Assembly: GCA_945862075.1 (NCBI GenBank)
Contig: CAMAWV010000009.1
Span: 1-34,097 of the forward strand
Direction of reading: 5' to 3'
Source of the DNA: Rickettsia typhi
GTDB lineage: Bacteria > Pseudomonadota > Alphaproteobacteria > Rickettsiales > UBA1997
DNA length: 34,097 nt
Of this stretch, positions 1 through 7,598 are shown one piece after another (positions within the stretch are counted from its first letter, which is position 1; the number at the start of each line of letters is the position of its first letter). The translations under genes and the position numbers were made by a program. A model generated the notes under the pieces. That model ran no database searches, had not been told where the DNA came from, and saw nothing but the letters and a program-made list of their open reading frames with translations.

Positions 1-2
1 GC

Positions 3-310
3 CAAAGCATTAAGCTAGCTTATGATGGTTTAATATTAAATGGCTATACTCATCATAGAGTTTTAAATAAAATCTTTTGGCAAAAAATGAATTCGCTAAA
101 ATATTATCTATGGCAAAAATCATGTCAATGGCATAGAATCTTTTTGGAGCTATTGCAAAAGAAGATTGGCAAAATTTATTGGCAAAATTTAATGGATTAA
201 CCGATGAAAAGTTTATCTTGCATTTAAAAGAAAGTGAATTTAGATTTAATAACAGAAAACAAAATTTATATAAAATTTTGTTGAAAATAATTAGAGAAAA
301 TCCTCTCTAA
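3..310 (+). pseudogene. Decayed IS1595/ISXO2-family transposase, C-terminal part
   Basis: Frame-shifted translation reads ..KLAYDGLILNGYTHHRVLN.. / ..NEFAK.. / HVNGIESFWSYCKRRLAKF-NGLTDEKFILHLKESEFRFNNRKQNLYKILLKIIRENPL*. The HVNGIESFW...K.R...LHLKE.EFRFN.R pattern is typical of ISXO2-like transposases. Several frameshifts, including a 13-bp tandem duplication at 166-191. Confidence 0.8.
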
Positions 311-316
311 AATTAT

Positions 317-449
317 CTAGAGCCTTGCATAAATTATGCTCATGAAAAAATTATAATTTTGTTTGTAGTATTGTTTAACATATTTCAAAATTTCATGATT
401 TACTTGAATCGCTTCCAAGAGAAAATCTTTATCTCTTTTTAATTGATAT
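317..449 (-). pseudogene. Possible truncated DUF4116-type repeat fragment between dnaA and the IS remnant
   Basis: Minus-strand translation LKRDKDFLLEAIQVNHEILKYVKQ resembles the DUF4116 unit (DKAVVLAAVRQNGLALQYAS) seen at 18061-18714. The frame stops in TAG inside the presumed IS end. Confidence 0.35.
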
Positions 450-1856
450 TTATATTTTGCTTTGCAAAAATAATATTTCGTTTTTCGTTTTTTGGCAAGA
501 ACCCTGTAAAAGCTCAATAGTTTTAACAGCATGCAAAACTGTTGCATGGTTTTTTTTGGCAAAATCGTGGCTAATTTTTTGTAAACTTAAATTAGTGTAT
601 TGCTTGCAAAGATACATAGCAATTTGTCTGGGTTTAACAAAGTGCTTTAATTTGCTGGTTGAAACTAAATCTTGTTGTTTTACTTGATAATAATCGGCAA
701 CTAATTGTTGTATTTTTTGGCACGAAATTTCGGTAGTGCTAGAGCTGTTAATATAGCTGGCAAGTAAATTTTGTATGTGAAGCATTGATAAATCGTTATT
801 GCCAAATAATTTTTCACTAACAATTTTTTTTAATGCCCCCTCTAAATCTCGCACTGATTGTTTAATATTATGAGCAATAAAATTAATCATCTCAATATTA
901 AGTTGCAAATCAAACTGTTGTATTTTATGTTGAATAATGGCAAAACGATCAGAAAAATCGGGCTGTTGTAGTTGCACAATCATACCGCCAGAAATTCGTG
1001 ATTTTAATTTTTCATCGATATTATCAAGGCCAGAAGGGCAACGATCGCATACCAAGACCACTTGTTTATTTTCAGAAACTAAAGCATTAAAACAATTCAT
1101 AAATTCTTGTTGAGTACCATCTTTACCAGAAATAAACTGCACATCGTCAACTATTAAAACATCGATAGATCGCATTTTTTCTTTAAAAGCCATAGTATCA
1201 TTGTTGCGTACTGATTGCACAAAATGAAACATAAATTTTTCTGCTGAAAGATAAACAACTTTTTGTTTAGTATTGTGATTTTTTAATTGCCAAGCAATAG
1301 CTTGGGCTAGATGCGTTTTACCTAAACCAACTCCGCCATGAATAAAAAGCGGTATTTTATCGGTTAAAAAATCTGGGGCGTCTTGTATTTTAGACACAAT
1401 TTTTGCCATAGAAAGGGCAATTTTATTATATTTTGTGGCAATAAAATTATCAAAAGTAAATTTGTTGTTTAAATCGGTGCCATAAGCAAAAACATTATTA
1501 TGAAGCGAAAGATTAATGATTTTATCATTGGCACTAATTTCGTTGGTGTTAGTTTCTGGTTTTACTAAATAAACAGCGGTTATTTTTTTAAGTTGTAAAT
1601 AAGATTGTTGTAAAGATTTTAGAAAGGTATTTTTGCTAAAAAATTCGCGATTTAACCAATCTCGAATGAATTTTGAATTAGCTTCGAGAGTAATTTGATG
1701 TTGATCAAGAGAAACTAATTTAAGATTGCTAAACCATTTTTTAAAATCTTCAGTAGAAACAATATTTTGGCAACATTGCAAAAAAGCATTTAAATGATGT
1801 TGATTATTAGAATGTTTTTGAACTTGAGCTTCTGGCATTTTTAAGATTGTCTCCAT
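450..1856 (-). CDS. dnaA: Chromosomal replication initiator DnaA
   Basis: Walker A GGVGLGKTHLAQAIA, Walker B VLIVDDVQFI, sensor motifs, C-terminal box-binding helix KKNHATVLHAVKTIE. Confidence 0.96.
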   Translation of the reverse strand: METILKMPEAQVQKHSNNQHHLNAFLQCCQNIVSTEDFKKWFSNLKLVSLDQHQITLEANSKFIRDWLNREFFSKNTFLKSLQQSYLQLKKITAVYLVKPETNTNEISANDKIINLSLHNNVFAYGTDLNNKFTFDNFIATKYNKIALSMAKIVSKIQDAPDFLTDKIPLFIHGGVGLGKTHLAQAIAWQLKNHNTKQKVVYLSAEKFMFHFVQSVRNNDTMAFKEKMRSIDVLIVDDVQFISGKDGTQQEFMNCFNALVSENKQVVLVCDRCPSGLDNIDEKLKSRISGGMIVQLQQPDFSDRFAIIQHKIQQFDLQLNIEMINFIAHNIKQSVRDLEGALKKIVSEKLFGNNDLSMLHIQNLLASYINSSSTTEISCQKIQQLVADYYQVKQQDLVSTSKLKHFVKPRQIAMYLCKQYTNLSLQKISHDFAKKNHATVLHAVKTIELLQGSCQKTKNEILFLQSKI

Positions 1857-2290
1857 GGCAAATTATTAACTTTCCAGCCGTTTAATGTTGCCCTGTGATA
1901 TTGATTATTTAAATCGCCTTCAAAACCATTTAAAATATTAAAACATTGTTGCCATCCTAAGTTTGTTAAGTGAGTTGCAGATAAACCAGATCGACCACCA
2001 GAACGACAAATAAAATAAAGTTGTAGATGTTGCATAGCCTCTTTTTTATCGTTCAACAGCAAGCTAGACTTATTAAAAATTATTTCGCTTAAAACACTAC
2101 TAAATTGTGAAGGCTCGGCAAGATTAGCAACATTTTTCCAGGTAAGTAAAATTTGTTGGTTACAAAAAGAGTTGTCGCAAATATTACCAACCCAATCAAA
2201 TTCTTCTTGGGTTCGAACATCTATTAAAAAGCTGTTTTTATTAGTGGTAAGAGTATTAAAAGCTAATTTAGGCTCAATATTAGTAATCAT
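1841..2290 (-). CDS. Rhodanese-like domain protein
   Basis: LIDVRTQEEFDWVG...YFICRSGGRSGLSATHLTNLGWQQCFNILNGFEGD: Cys active-site loop CRSGGRS. Overlaps the dnaA start by 16 bp. Confidence 0.85.
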   Translation of the reverse strand: MITNIEPKLAFNTLTTNKNSFLIDVRTQEEFDWVGNICDNSFCNQQILLTWKNVANLAEPSQFSSVLSEIIFNKSSLLLNDKKEAMQHLQLYFICRSGGRSGLSATHLTNLGWQQCFNILNGFEGDLNNQYHRATLNGWKVNNLPWRQS

Positions 2291-2550
2291 TGGTTTTGTT
2301 ATATTTTGTTATTTAGGATATACATTTTCGTCAATTTTTCTTTGCTAGTAAAGAAAAAAATTTTCTATCTTGTTAAATATTTGTCTTGACAGTTTTTGCT
2401 CTCTTAAAATCAATTGCTTTTATCATAAAAAACCATATTCGACATAGCATTATCAAGAACTTATCTTTTTTTTTGATGTTTTTGATAAGTAAAATAAGCC
2501 TAAACAACAAGGCAAGCTTTTTTTTTAAAAATATTTTTTGAAAAAAAAAC

Positions 2551-2603
2551 TTGACTGTTAAAAAAAATTCCATAAATTTACTAAAAAATTCCATTTTTTT
2601 CCA
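2551..2603 (+). promoter_or_regulatory. Candidate mraZ promoter with repeated TTCCA (TGGAA on minus) operator-like sites
   Basis: TTGACT (2551-2556), 16-bp spacer, TAAATT (2573-2578). TTCCA at 2568-2572, 2589-2593 and 2599-2603 (spacings 21 and 10 bp), just upstream of the GTG start at 2625. Confidence 0.4.
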
Positions 2604-2624
2604 AAATATTTCTTAATTATTTTT

Positions 2625-3074
2625 GTGGCTTTATTCATTTCTAACTTTACCAATAAAATAGATAGCAAAGGCAGAATATCTCTGCCTGCTTATTTTCGCT
2701 CTGCTTTAAGCGAAAATTCTTCGGTAATAGTAGTTTATGAATCTTTTATCAACAATTGCATAGAAGGTTGCGATTTATCTAGAATCCAACAAATCTCTAC
2801 TGCTATCGATAAGCTTGATCCTTTTTGTGAAGAAAGAGATGTTTTTGCTACTTCTATTTTAGGTGGCTCTATTCAACTTTCTATCGATGGTGAAGGCAGA
2901 ATAATTTTACCTGAAACATTGTTAAATAAAGCTGAAATAAACCCAGGAAATTCGGCAGTTTTTGTAGGTAAAGGTGCTACATTTGAAATTTGGCAACCAG
3001 AAAAATTTGCCCTGCATATGGAAAAAGCCAAGAATGAGGCGAGAATTAAAAGAAATTTATTAAAATTAACCTAA
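2625..3074 (+). CDS. mraZ: Transcriptional regulator MraZ
   Basis: Two MraZ/AbrB-like repeats: NKIDSKGRISLPAYFRSAL and LSIDGEGRIILPETLLNKAEI. GTG start. Directly upstream of rsmH. Confidence 0.93.
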   Translation: MALFISNFTNKIDSKGRISLPAYFRSALSENSSVIVVYESFINNCIEGCDLSRIQQISTAIDKLDPFCEERDVFATSILGGSIQLSIDGEGRIILPETLLNKAEINPGNSAVFVGKGATFEIWQPEKFALHMEKAKNEARIKRNLLKLT

Positions 3075-3077
3075 CTT

Positions 3078-4010
3078 ATGCTTGATAATACTAAGTTTCA
3101 TCAGCCAGTGTTACTTAACGAAGTGCTTAGTGTTTTGCAACCTAAAAATCAAAAAATTTATCTTGATTGTACTTTTGGCGCCGGCGGTTATTCTTGTGCT
3201 CTGTTAAAATCAGCAAATTGCCAAGTAATAGCTTGTGATCGTGATTCTTCGGTAAGTGTTTTTGCCGATAATTTAAAGCAACATTTTGGTGATAATTTTC
3301 GTTTTATCAATATTGCTTTTTCACAAATACAGCAAGCTTTGGCCGAGCTAAATATTGCTAAAGTTGACGGTATGGTTTTAGATATTGGTGTTTCTTCAAT
3401 GCAACTTAACTACCACGAAAGAGGTTTTTCGTTTGATTCAGAAGCAAAACTCGATATGCGTATGGATAGATCTCAAAAAATTTCTGCTTATGAGGTAATA
3501 AATAATTACAGCCAAAAACAATTAGCCGAAGTTATTGCTAATTTTGGCGATGAGCCAAAAGCTTATGCGATTGCTAAAAAAATTGTTGTTTCCCGAGTGC
3601 AAAAGCCAATTGAAAGTTGTATAGATTTAGCAAATTTAGTACGTTCTTTTTATGCTAAAAATTACAAAACCGATCCTGCTACCAAAACATTTCAAGCAAT
3701 AAGAATTGAAGTAAATAAAGAGTTAGAAGAGTTAACTATCGTTTTAAATTCTGCTTTACAAATTTTGCAACCAAAAGCCAAGTTAGTGGTGGTTTCTTTT
3801 CATTCGCTTGAAGATAAAATTATTAAAGATTTTTTTAATCAACATAGTGGCAAAAAAACTACAATTTCTCGCTATCAACCGCAAAAAAATATTGCCGAAG
3901 TTCATGAATTTATAGTACCAAAAAAATTACCTATCATACCTACACAAACAGAGCTTACCGCCAACCCCAGATCGAGATCGGCAAAATTACGTTGGGGAGA
4001 GAAAATATGA
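3078..4010 (+). CDS. rsmH: 16S rRNA (cytosine(1402)-N(4))-methyltransferase RsmH (MraW)
   Basis: HQPVLLNEVL, DCTFGAGGYS, GMVLDIGVSSMQL, ERGFSFDSEAKLDMRMD, VVSFHSLEDKIIKDFF, NPRSRSAKLR. Confidence 0.96.
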   Translation: MLDNTKFHQPVLLNEVLSVLQPKNQKIYLDCTFGAGGYSCALLKSANCQVIACDRDSSVSVFADNLKQHFGDNFRFINIAFSQIQQALAELNIAKVDGMVLDIGVSSMQLNYHERGFSFDSEAKLDMRMDRSQKISAYEVINNYSQKQLAEVIANFGDEPKAYAIAKKIVVSRVQKPIESCIDLANLVRSFYAKNYKTDPATKTFQAIRIEVNKELEELTIVLNSALQILQPKAKLVVVSFHSLEDKIIKDFFNQHSGKKTTISRYQPQKNIAEVHEFIVPKKLPIIPTQTELTANPRSRSAKLRWGEKI

Positions 4011-4354
4011 GTAATTTACAACCTAGGCATCGTCTACATTTGTTTCATGGTGGCTTATTTCTTGCTGTTGCATTTAGTGTTTGTTTGGCATTTTATATGC
4101 AATTTAAATATGATAATTTACAAGAACAAATTGCATTTGGCAAAAATGAAATAGCCGAATATCAAGATCAAATTCGTTTGCTTGAAATTGAATGGGTATA
4201 TTTAACTAGGCCAGAACGATTAAGACAGCTTACCGAAAAATTTTTACAAGATAATCAATATATGCTAGCAAGCCAAGTGCAAGAAGATGTTTCGCAGCCA
4301 ACTAGCACCGAGCTTATGATAGAAGAATCAAAAAGTGTTTTACAAAGTTTATAG
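4007..4354 (+). CDS. ftsL: Cell division protein FtsL-like
   Basis: Small single-TM protein followed by coiled coil, directly after rsmH (ATGA overlap at 4007-4010); WVYLTRPERLRQL. The ORF track starts at 3992, but 4007 fits better. Confidence 0.75.
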   Translation: MSNLQPRHRLHLFHGGLFLAVAFSVCLAFYMQFKYDNLQEQIAFGKNEIAEYQDQIRLLEIEWVYLTRPERLRQLTEKFLQDNQYMLASQVQEDVSQPTSTELMIEESKSVLQSL

Positions 4355-4356
4355 TT

Positions 4357-5049
4357 ATGCAAAAAAAAGCAGTGATTTTATTAAGTGGCGGTTTAGATTC
4401 GGCAACGGTTTGCTTGCTTGCTTTAAAGCAAAATTTTGCAGTTTATGCCTTGAGTTTTTCTTATCAGCAAAGACATATTTATGAGCTAGAATCGGCAAAA
4501 AAAATCGCCAAAAAATATCAATTAACCGAGCATAAAATTGCCAAAACCGATCTCACTATTTTTGGCGGATCGGCTCTCACCAGCGATATTGCCGTTCCTA
4601 AAAATAGCCATAACCCACAGCAAGTGCCAATTACTTATGTGCCGGCACGCAATACCATTTTTTTATCTTATGCTCTTGCTTATGCCGAAAGCATAAGTTG
4701 TGAAGATATATTTTTTGGAGCCAATGCCCTTGATTATAGCGGATACCCCGATTGTCGCCCAGAATTTATTGAAGCATTTAGTAATATGGCAAATTTAGCA
4801 ACTGTAAATAGTGTAGTTTATGGTAAAAAAATACAAATTCATAGCCCTTTATTAAACTTAAACAAGGCAGAAATTGTTTTGCTTGCCAATAAACTAGGGC
4901 TAGATTTTAGCCTTACTCATTCGTGTTACGACCCGATTATTATTGAAGATAAAGTTTATGCTTGTGGAGCTTGTGACTCTTGTTTTTTACGCCAAAAAGG
5001 CTTTGCCGAAGCTAAAATTAACGATGGAGTTAGCTATTATAAAAATTAA
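4357..5049 (+). CDS. queC: 7-cyano-7-deazaguanine synthase QueC
   Basis: LLSGGLDSAT PP-loop, TYVPARNTIFLSYALAYAE, C-terminal zinc cluster CYDP...CGACDSCFLRQKGF. Confidence 0.95.
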   Translation: MQKKAVILLSGGLDSATVCLLALKQNFAVYALSFSYQQRHIYELESAKKIAKKYQLTEHKIAKTDLTIFGGSALTSDIAVPKNSHNPQQVPITYVPARNTIFLSYALAYAESISCEDIFFGANALDYSGYPDCRPEFIEAFSNMANLATVNSVVYGKKIQIHSPLLNLNKAEIVLLANKLGLDFSLTHSCYDPIIIEDKVYACGACDSCFLRQKGFAEAKINDGVSYYKN

Positions 5050-5050
5050 A

Positions 5051-5359
5051 CTAAATATTACTGCTACAACCAGATTCTATCAAGCTGTTAAGCGTGTTAA
5101 AAATAATTGTTTTGTTTATATTGTCCCTCCAATTGCCGCTACAATATTGATGATAGTAGTTTGAAAAGTTTGAAAATTTATATGTAATACAATGAGTATA
5201 TTCGTTTTTATCATTTGACAGAGCAATTATTATTTTTCCAAAAGAGTTCGTATTTGTTAATAAACATATTTGTTGAATTCTAGCTTCAATGTGTTTTGTA
5301 AAATATTCTTCTTTGCCGATTATTTTTTTATATATCGCTAAAAATATTGTTGTTAACAT
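5051..5359 (-). CDS. Small hypothetical protein downstream of the KAP NTPase locus
   Basis: Open frame of about 102 aa with a hydrophobic N-terminus (MLTTIFLAIYKKIIG). ATG at 5359 is preferred over the TTG at 5365. No recognised family. Confidence 0.4.
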   Translation of the reverse strand: MLTTIFLAIYKKIIGKEEYFTKHIEARIQQICLLTNTNSFGKIIIALSNDKNEYTHCITYKFSNFSNYYHQYCSGNWRDNINKTIIFNTLNSLIESGCSSNI

Positions 5360-5811
5360 AAACAACAGTAAGCTTTCTGCAATATAAACATTAACTTCGT
5401 TTATTGAAATTGTATGGCTTTATGCAGGCTAGTCTTCTAATTTATCTTCTTCTTTAGTTAGTTTTGTTATGTTTAAATTTTTTATCACATCAAAAAAATA
5501 ATGAAACACACTTTTTATTTCACGCAAGCTTGGTTTGTTTTGTGTTAAAAATGTTTGCAAATAAAATTTTGTGTCGTTTATATGGTACCAAGATTTATCT
5601 TTATTGCCATCATGAGTATAAAACTCATCTAACAATGTCTTGATATTTTCTTCTAGCTTTAAGGCTTGGCAAAAGGCGCTAAAAATTGCCGAATATTGCT
5701 TTTGTAAAGAATTGTCAGTTCTTGGCAATTGCCAAATTACAGGCGAAAATTTTCGATAATAATTTTTAAAATTAAGATCTTGCCCAAAAAGTGCTTTTGC
5801 CGAAGATTTAA

Positions 5812-5972
5812 TACCAATCACATCTCATAATACAATATTTAAGCAAAATATTTTTGAAGATAAAATTTAAGTAAAAAACCTTTTATGTATCAAGATATAC
5901 AAAAGGTTTTTTACTTAAATTTTAGATCGAAAAGATGAAGCATAAATGTTGCATTATGAGATGTGATTGGTA
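5812..5972. mobile_element. 161-bp near-palindromic MITE-like insertion element flanked by 3-bp direct repeats
   Basis: Outer 20-bp perfect inverted repeats (taccaatcacatctcataat 5812-5831 / attatgagatgtgattggta 5953-5972). Inner perfect 24-bp arms 5861-5884 / 5901-5924. Direct repeats TAA at 5809-5811 and 5973-5975. Confidence 0.8.
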
Positions 5973-6376
5973 TAAGTTGCACAAGATTTATGGCAATAAC
6001 AAAAGCAGTGTTTTCTAGGTTAAAAAGATGTTTGATAGTTTCTAAAAAATCAATAGCATAAGTTGGTCTGCATCTATCTAGCTCATCTATCAAAAATAAA
6101 ATTTTTTTCTTTTCGATAAGTTCTTTTAAAGTATCTTTTAACTCGGCTATTTCTTCTTTTTCTGGAAACATAAAATTTTCAACACACCATATAACATTAG
6201 ATGCAATTTGTGTAGAATCTACTATTTTTGCAAGATTTTTAGTAAATTTAACAACTCCTTTTTTAATTTTTTTTGTTGTTTGTGAGTTTTTAAAAACATT
6301 ATGCAAAACAACTTGTCGGACAATAGATAGCACAGGATTATTTAAATAATCTTTCTCCCAAGTGTCAATATAAATT

Positions 6377-6442
6377 ATAGCATCAAATTTTTTTGCATAT
6401 TCTGTTTGAATAGCATCAAATTTTTTTTCATATTCTGTTTGA
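6377..6442. repeat. 33-bp in-frame tandem duplication inside the KAP NTPase gene
   Basis: Units 6377-6409 and 6410-6442 differ at one base; they encode TEYEKKFDAIQ / TEYAKKFDAI. Confidence 0.95.
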
Positions 6443-6637
6443 AAAGCTTTGAGAAAAAAAGTTTTGCCATTGCCAAATTCGCTATCGATGGTTAAAATTA
6501 CACAACCATTATTTTCGGCAATGTTATTTTTGTTTAGCTCTTTTTCTAAATCTAAATTAATCAATAAGTAATTATTTAAAGAGTTGGCAAAACTTTTTAA
6601 ACTTGAGTTTTGTATAAAATAATCTGACATATCAATT

Positions 6638-7039
6638 TTACAGACAATTTATTACCGCCAAGCAAGCTTCTACGGCGAGTTTTCCCTTGTTATATTGCAG
6701 AGGATCTGCCCTCACAAGAGCCTGCTCTTCGTTTTCAACGGTTAAAATGCCGTTGCCAATTGCTAAACCATAATCAATACTAAGCTTCATTAAGCCATAA
6801 GAACTCTGGTTACAAACAATATCGTAGTGCGAGGTTTCGCCACGTATCACACAACCTAATGCCACAAAACCAGCATATTTATTTTTTAGCCGAGCAATTA
6901 CTGCCCCAATTTCAAGAGCACCAGGCACAGTGATAATATCGTAGCTATAATTATTTTGTTTTAAAAAATTTTCGGCACCTTTTAAAAGTAAAGCAGAAAT
7001 ATTTTTATAAAAATTTGCTTGCACAATTAGTATTTTCAT
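6638..7039 (-). CDS. ribH: 6,7-dimethyl-8-ribityllumazine synthase
   Basis: VPGALEIGAVIARL, FVALGCVIRGETSHYDIVCNQSSYGLM, GILTVENEEQALVRA. Confidence 0.93.
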   Translation of the reverse strand: MKILIVQANFYKNISALLLKGAENFLKQNNYSYDIITVPGALEIGAVIARLKNKYAGFVALGCVIRGETSHYDIVCNQSSYGLMKLSIDYGLAIGNGILTVENEEQALVRADPLQYNKGKLAVEACLAVINCL

Positions 7040-7071
7040 TTGTTTTTTTAATTATTTTTGGTAAAGTTAAA

Positions 7072-7584
7072 ATGTTAATTATTTTTTTTGTTATGCTTAA
7101 TTTTATTAATCGATTTATTGTTTTACTTTTTGCTTGGTGTTTATGGTTGTTTAACGATTTTTACCACCACAAGCTAAATGCTAATGGAGTGCTTATTTTT
7201 ATGCTGTTTGGCATTGTTTTGTGTTTTTTAATTACCTTGCTTTGGCAAAAAAATAATACACAAAATCAACTTTATTTAAGCTTGGGTTTTTATCGGCATT
7301 TTTGGTATTTATATTGGCAAAACTGCTTAAGCTCATTAAAAATGCTTCTCAAAATTGCTTGCCAAGCCCATAAATTAGAGCCAATCACTCATCAAATAGA
7401 AATTAACCAAAATATTGATTTTACCTTATTGATAAGTTTTCATTTTTTATCTGGTGTTATTATTGATAACAATGATAATAAGTCAATCAAAATTAGTTGT
7501 GTTGATGCTTGCTTTTTAGAAAAGAAAAAAATAAGATTTTTATTAAAAAGTTTTCAAAATATCGATGACAACCAATTAATTTAA
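7072..7584 (+). CDS. Membrane protein, possibly MrpE/MnhE-like antiporter subunit
   Basis: Hydrophobic N-terminal segments followed by a soluble domain (QIEINQNIDFTLLISFHFLSGVIIDNNDNKSIKISCVDA) arranged like MrpE. The family call is weak. The ORF track starts at a TTG (7015); ATG at 7072 is preferred. Confidence 0.35.
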   Translation: MLIIFFVMLNFINRFIVLLFAWCLWLFNDFYHHKLNANGVLIFMLFGIVLCFLITLLWQKNNTQNQLYLSLGFYRHFWYLYWQNCLSSLKMLLKIACQAHKLEPITHQIEINQNIDFTLLISFHFLSGVIIDNNDNKSIKISCVDACFLEKKKIRFLLKSFQNIDDNQLI

Positions 7585-7598
7585 ATTAACCAAAAAAA

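Larger units (their letters stand above)
5429..6630 (-). pseudogene. KAP-family P-loop NTPase, split into two ORFs (5911-6630 and 5429-5821) by a palindromic insertion
   Basis: N-part: Walker A DSEFGNGKTFFLKAF, IIYIDTWEKD, Walker B KILFLIDELDRCRPTYAIDFLETIKHLFNLENTAFVIAINLVQL. C-part: KSSAKALFGQDLNFKNYYRKFSPVIWQLP. Deleting 5812-5972 plus one TAA copy joins them in frame as ..VIAINLVQLKSSAKALFGQDLNF... Confidence 0.8.

Noticed and set aside
2373-2594. Minus-strand ORF MEFFSKFMEFF...
   Set aside because: Low-complexity AT-rich intergenic frame; the MEFF repetition reflects the TTCCA-containing repeat upstream of mraZ.
2291-2624. Possible oriC in the AT-rich gap between rhodanese/dnaA and mraZ
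   Set aside because: No convincing cluster of DnaA boxes (TTATNCACA-like) was seen; AT-richness alone is insufficient.
5429-5821. ORF 5429-5821 as an independent gene
   Set aside because: Its first four codons lie in the palindromic element or its flank, and its remainder continues the upstream KAP frame after element removal.
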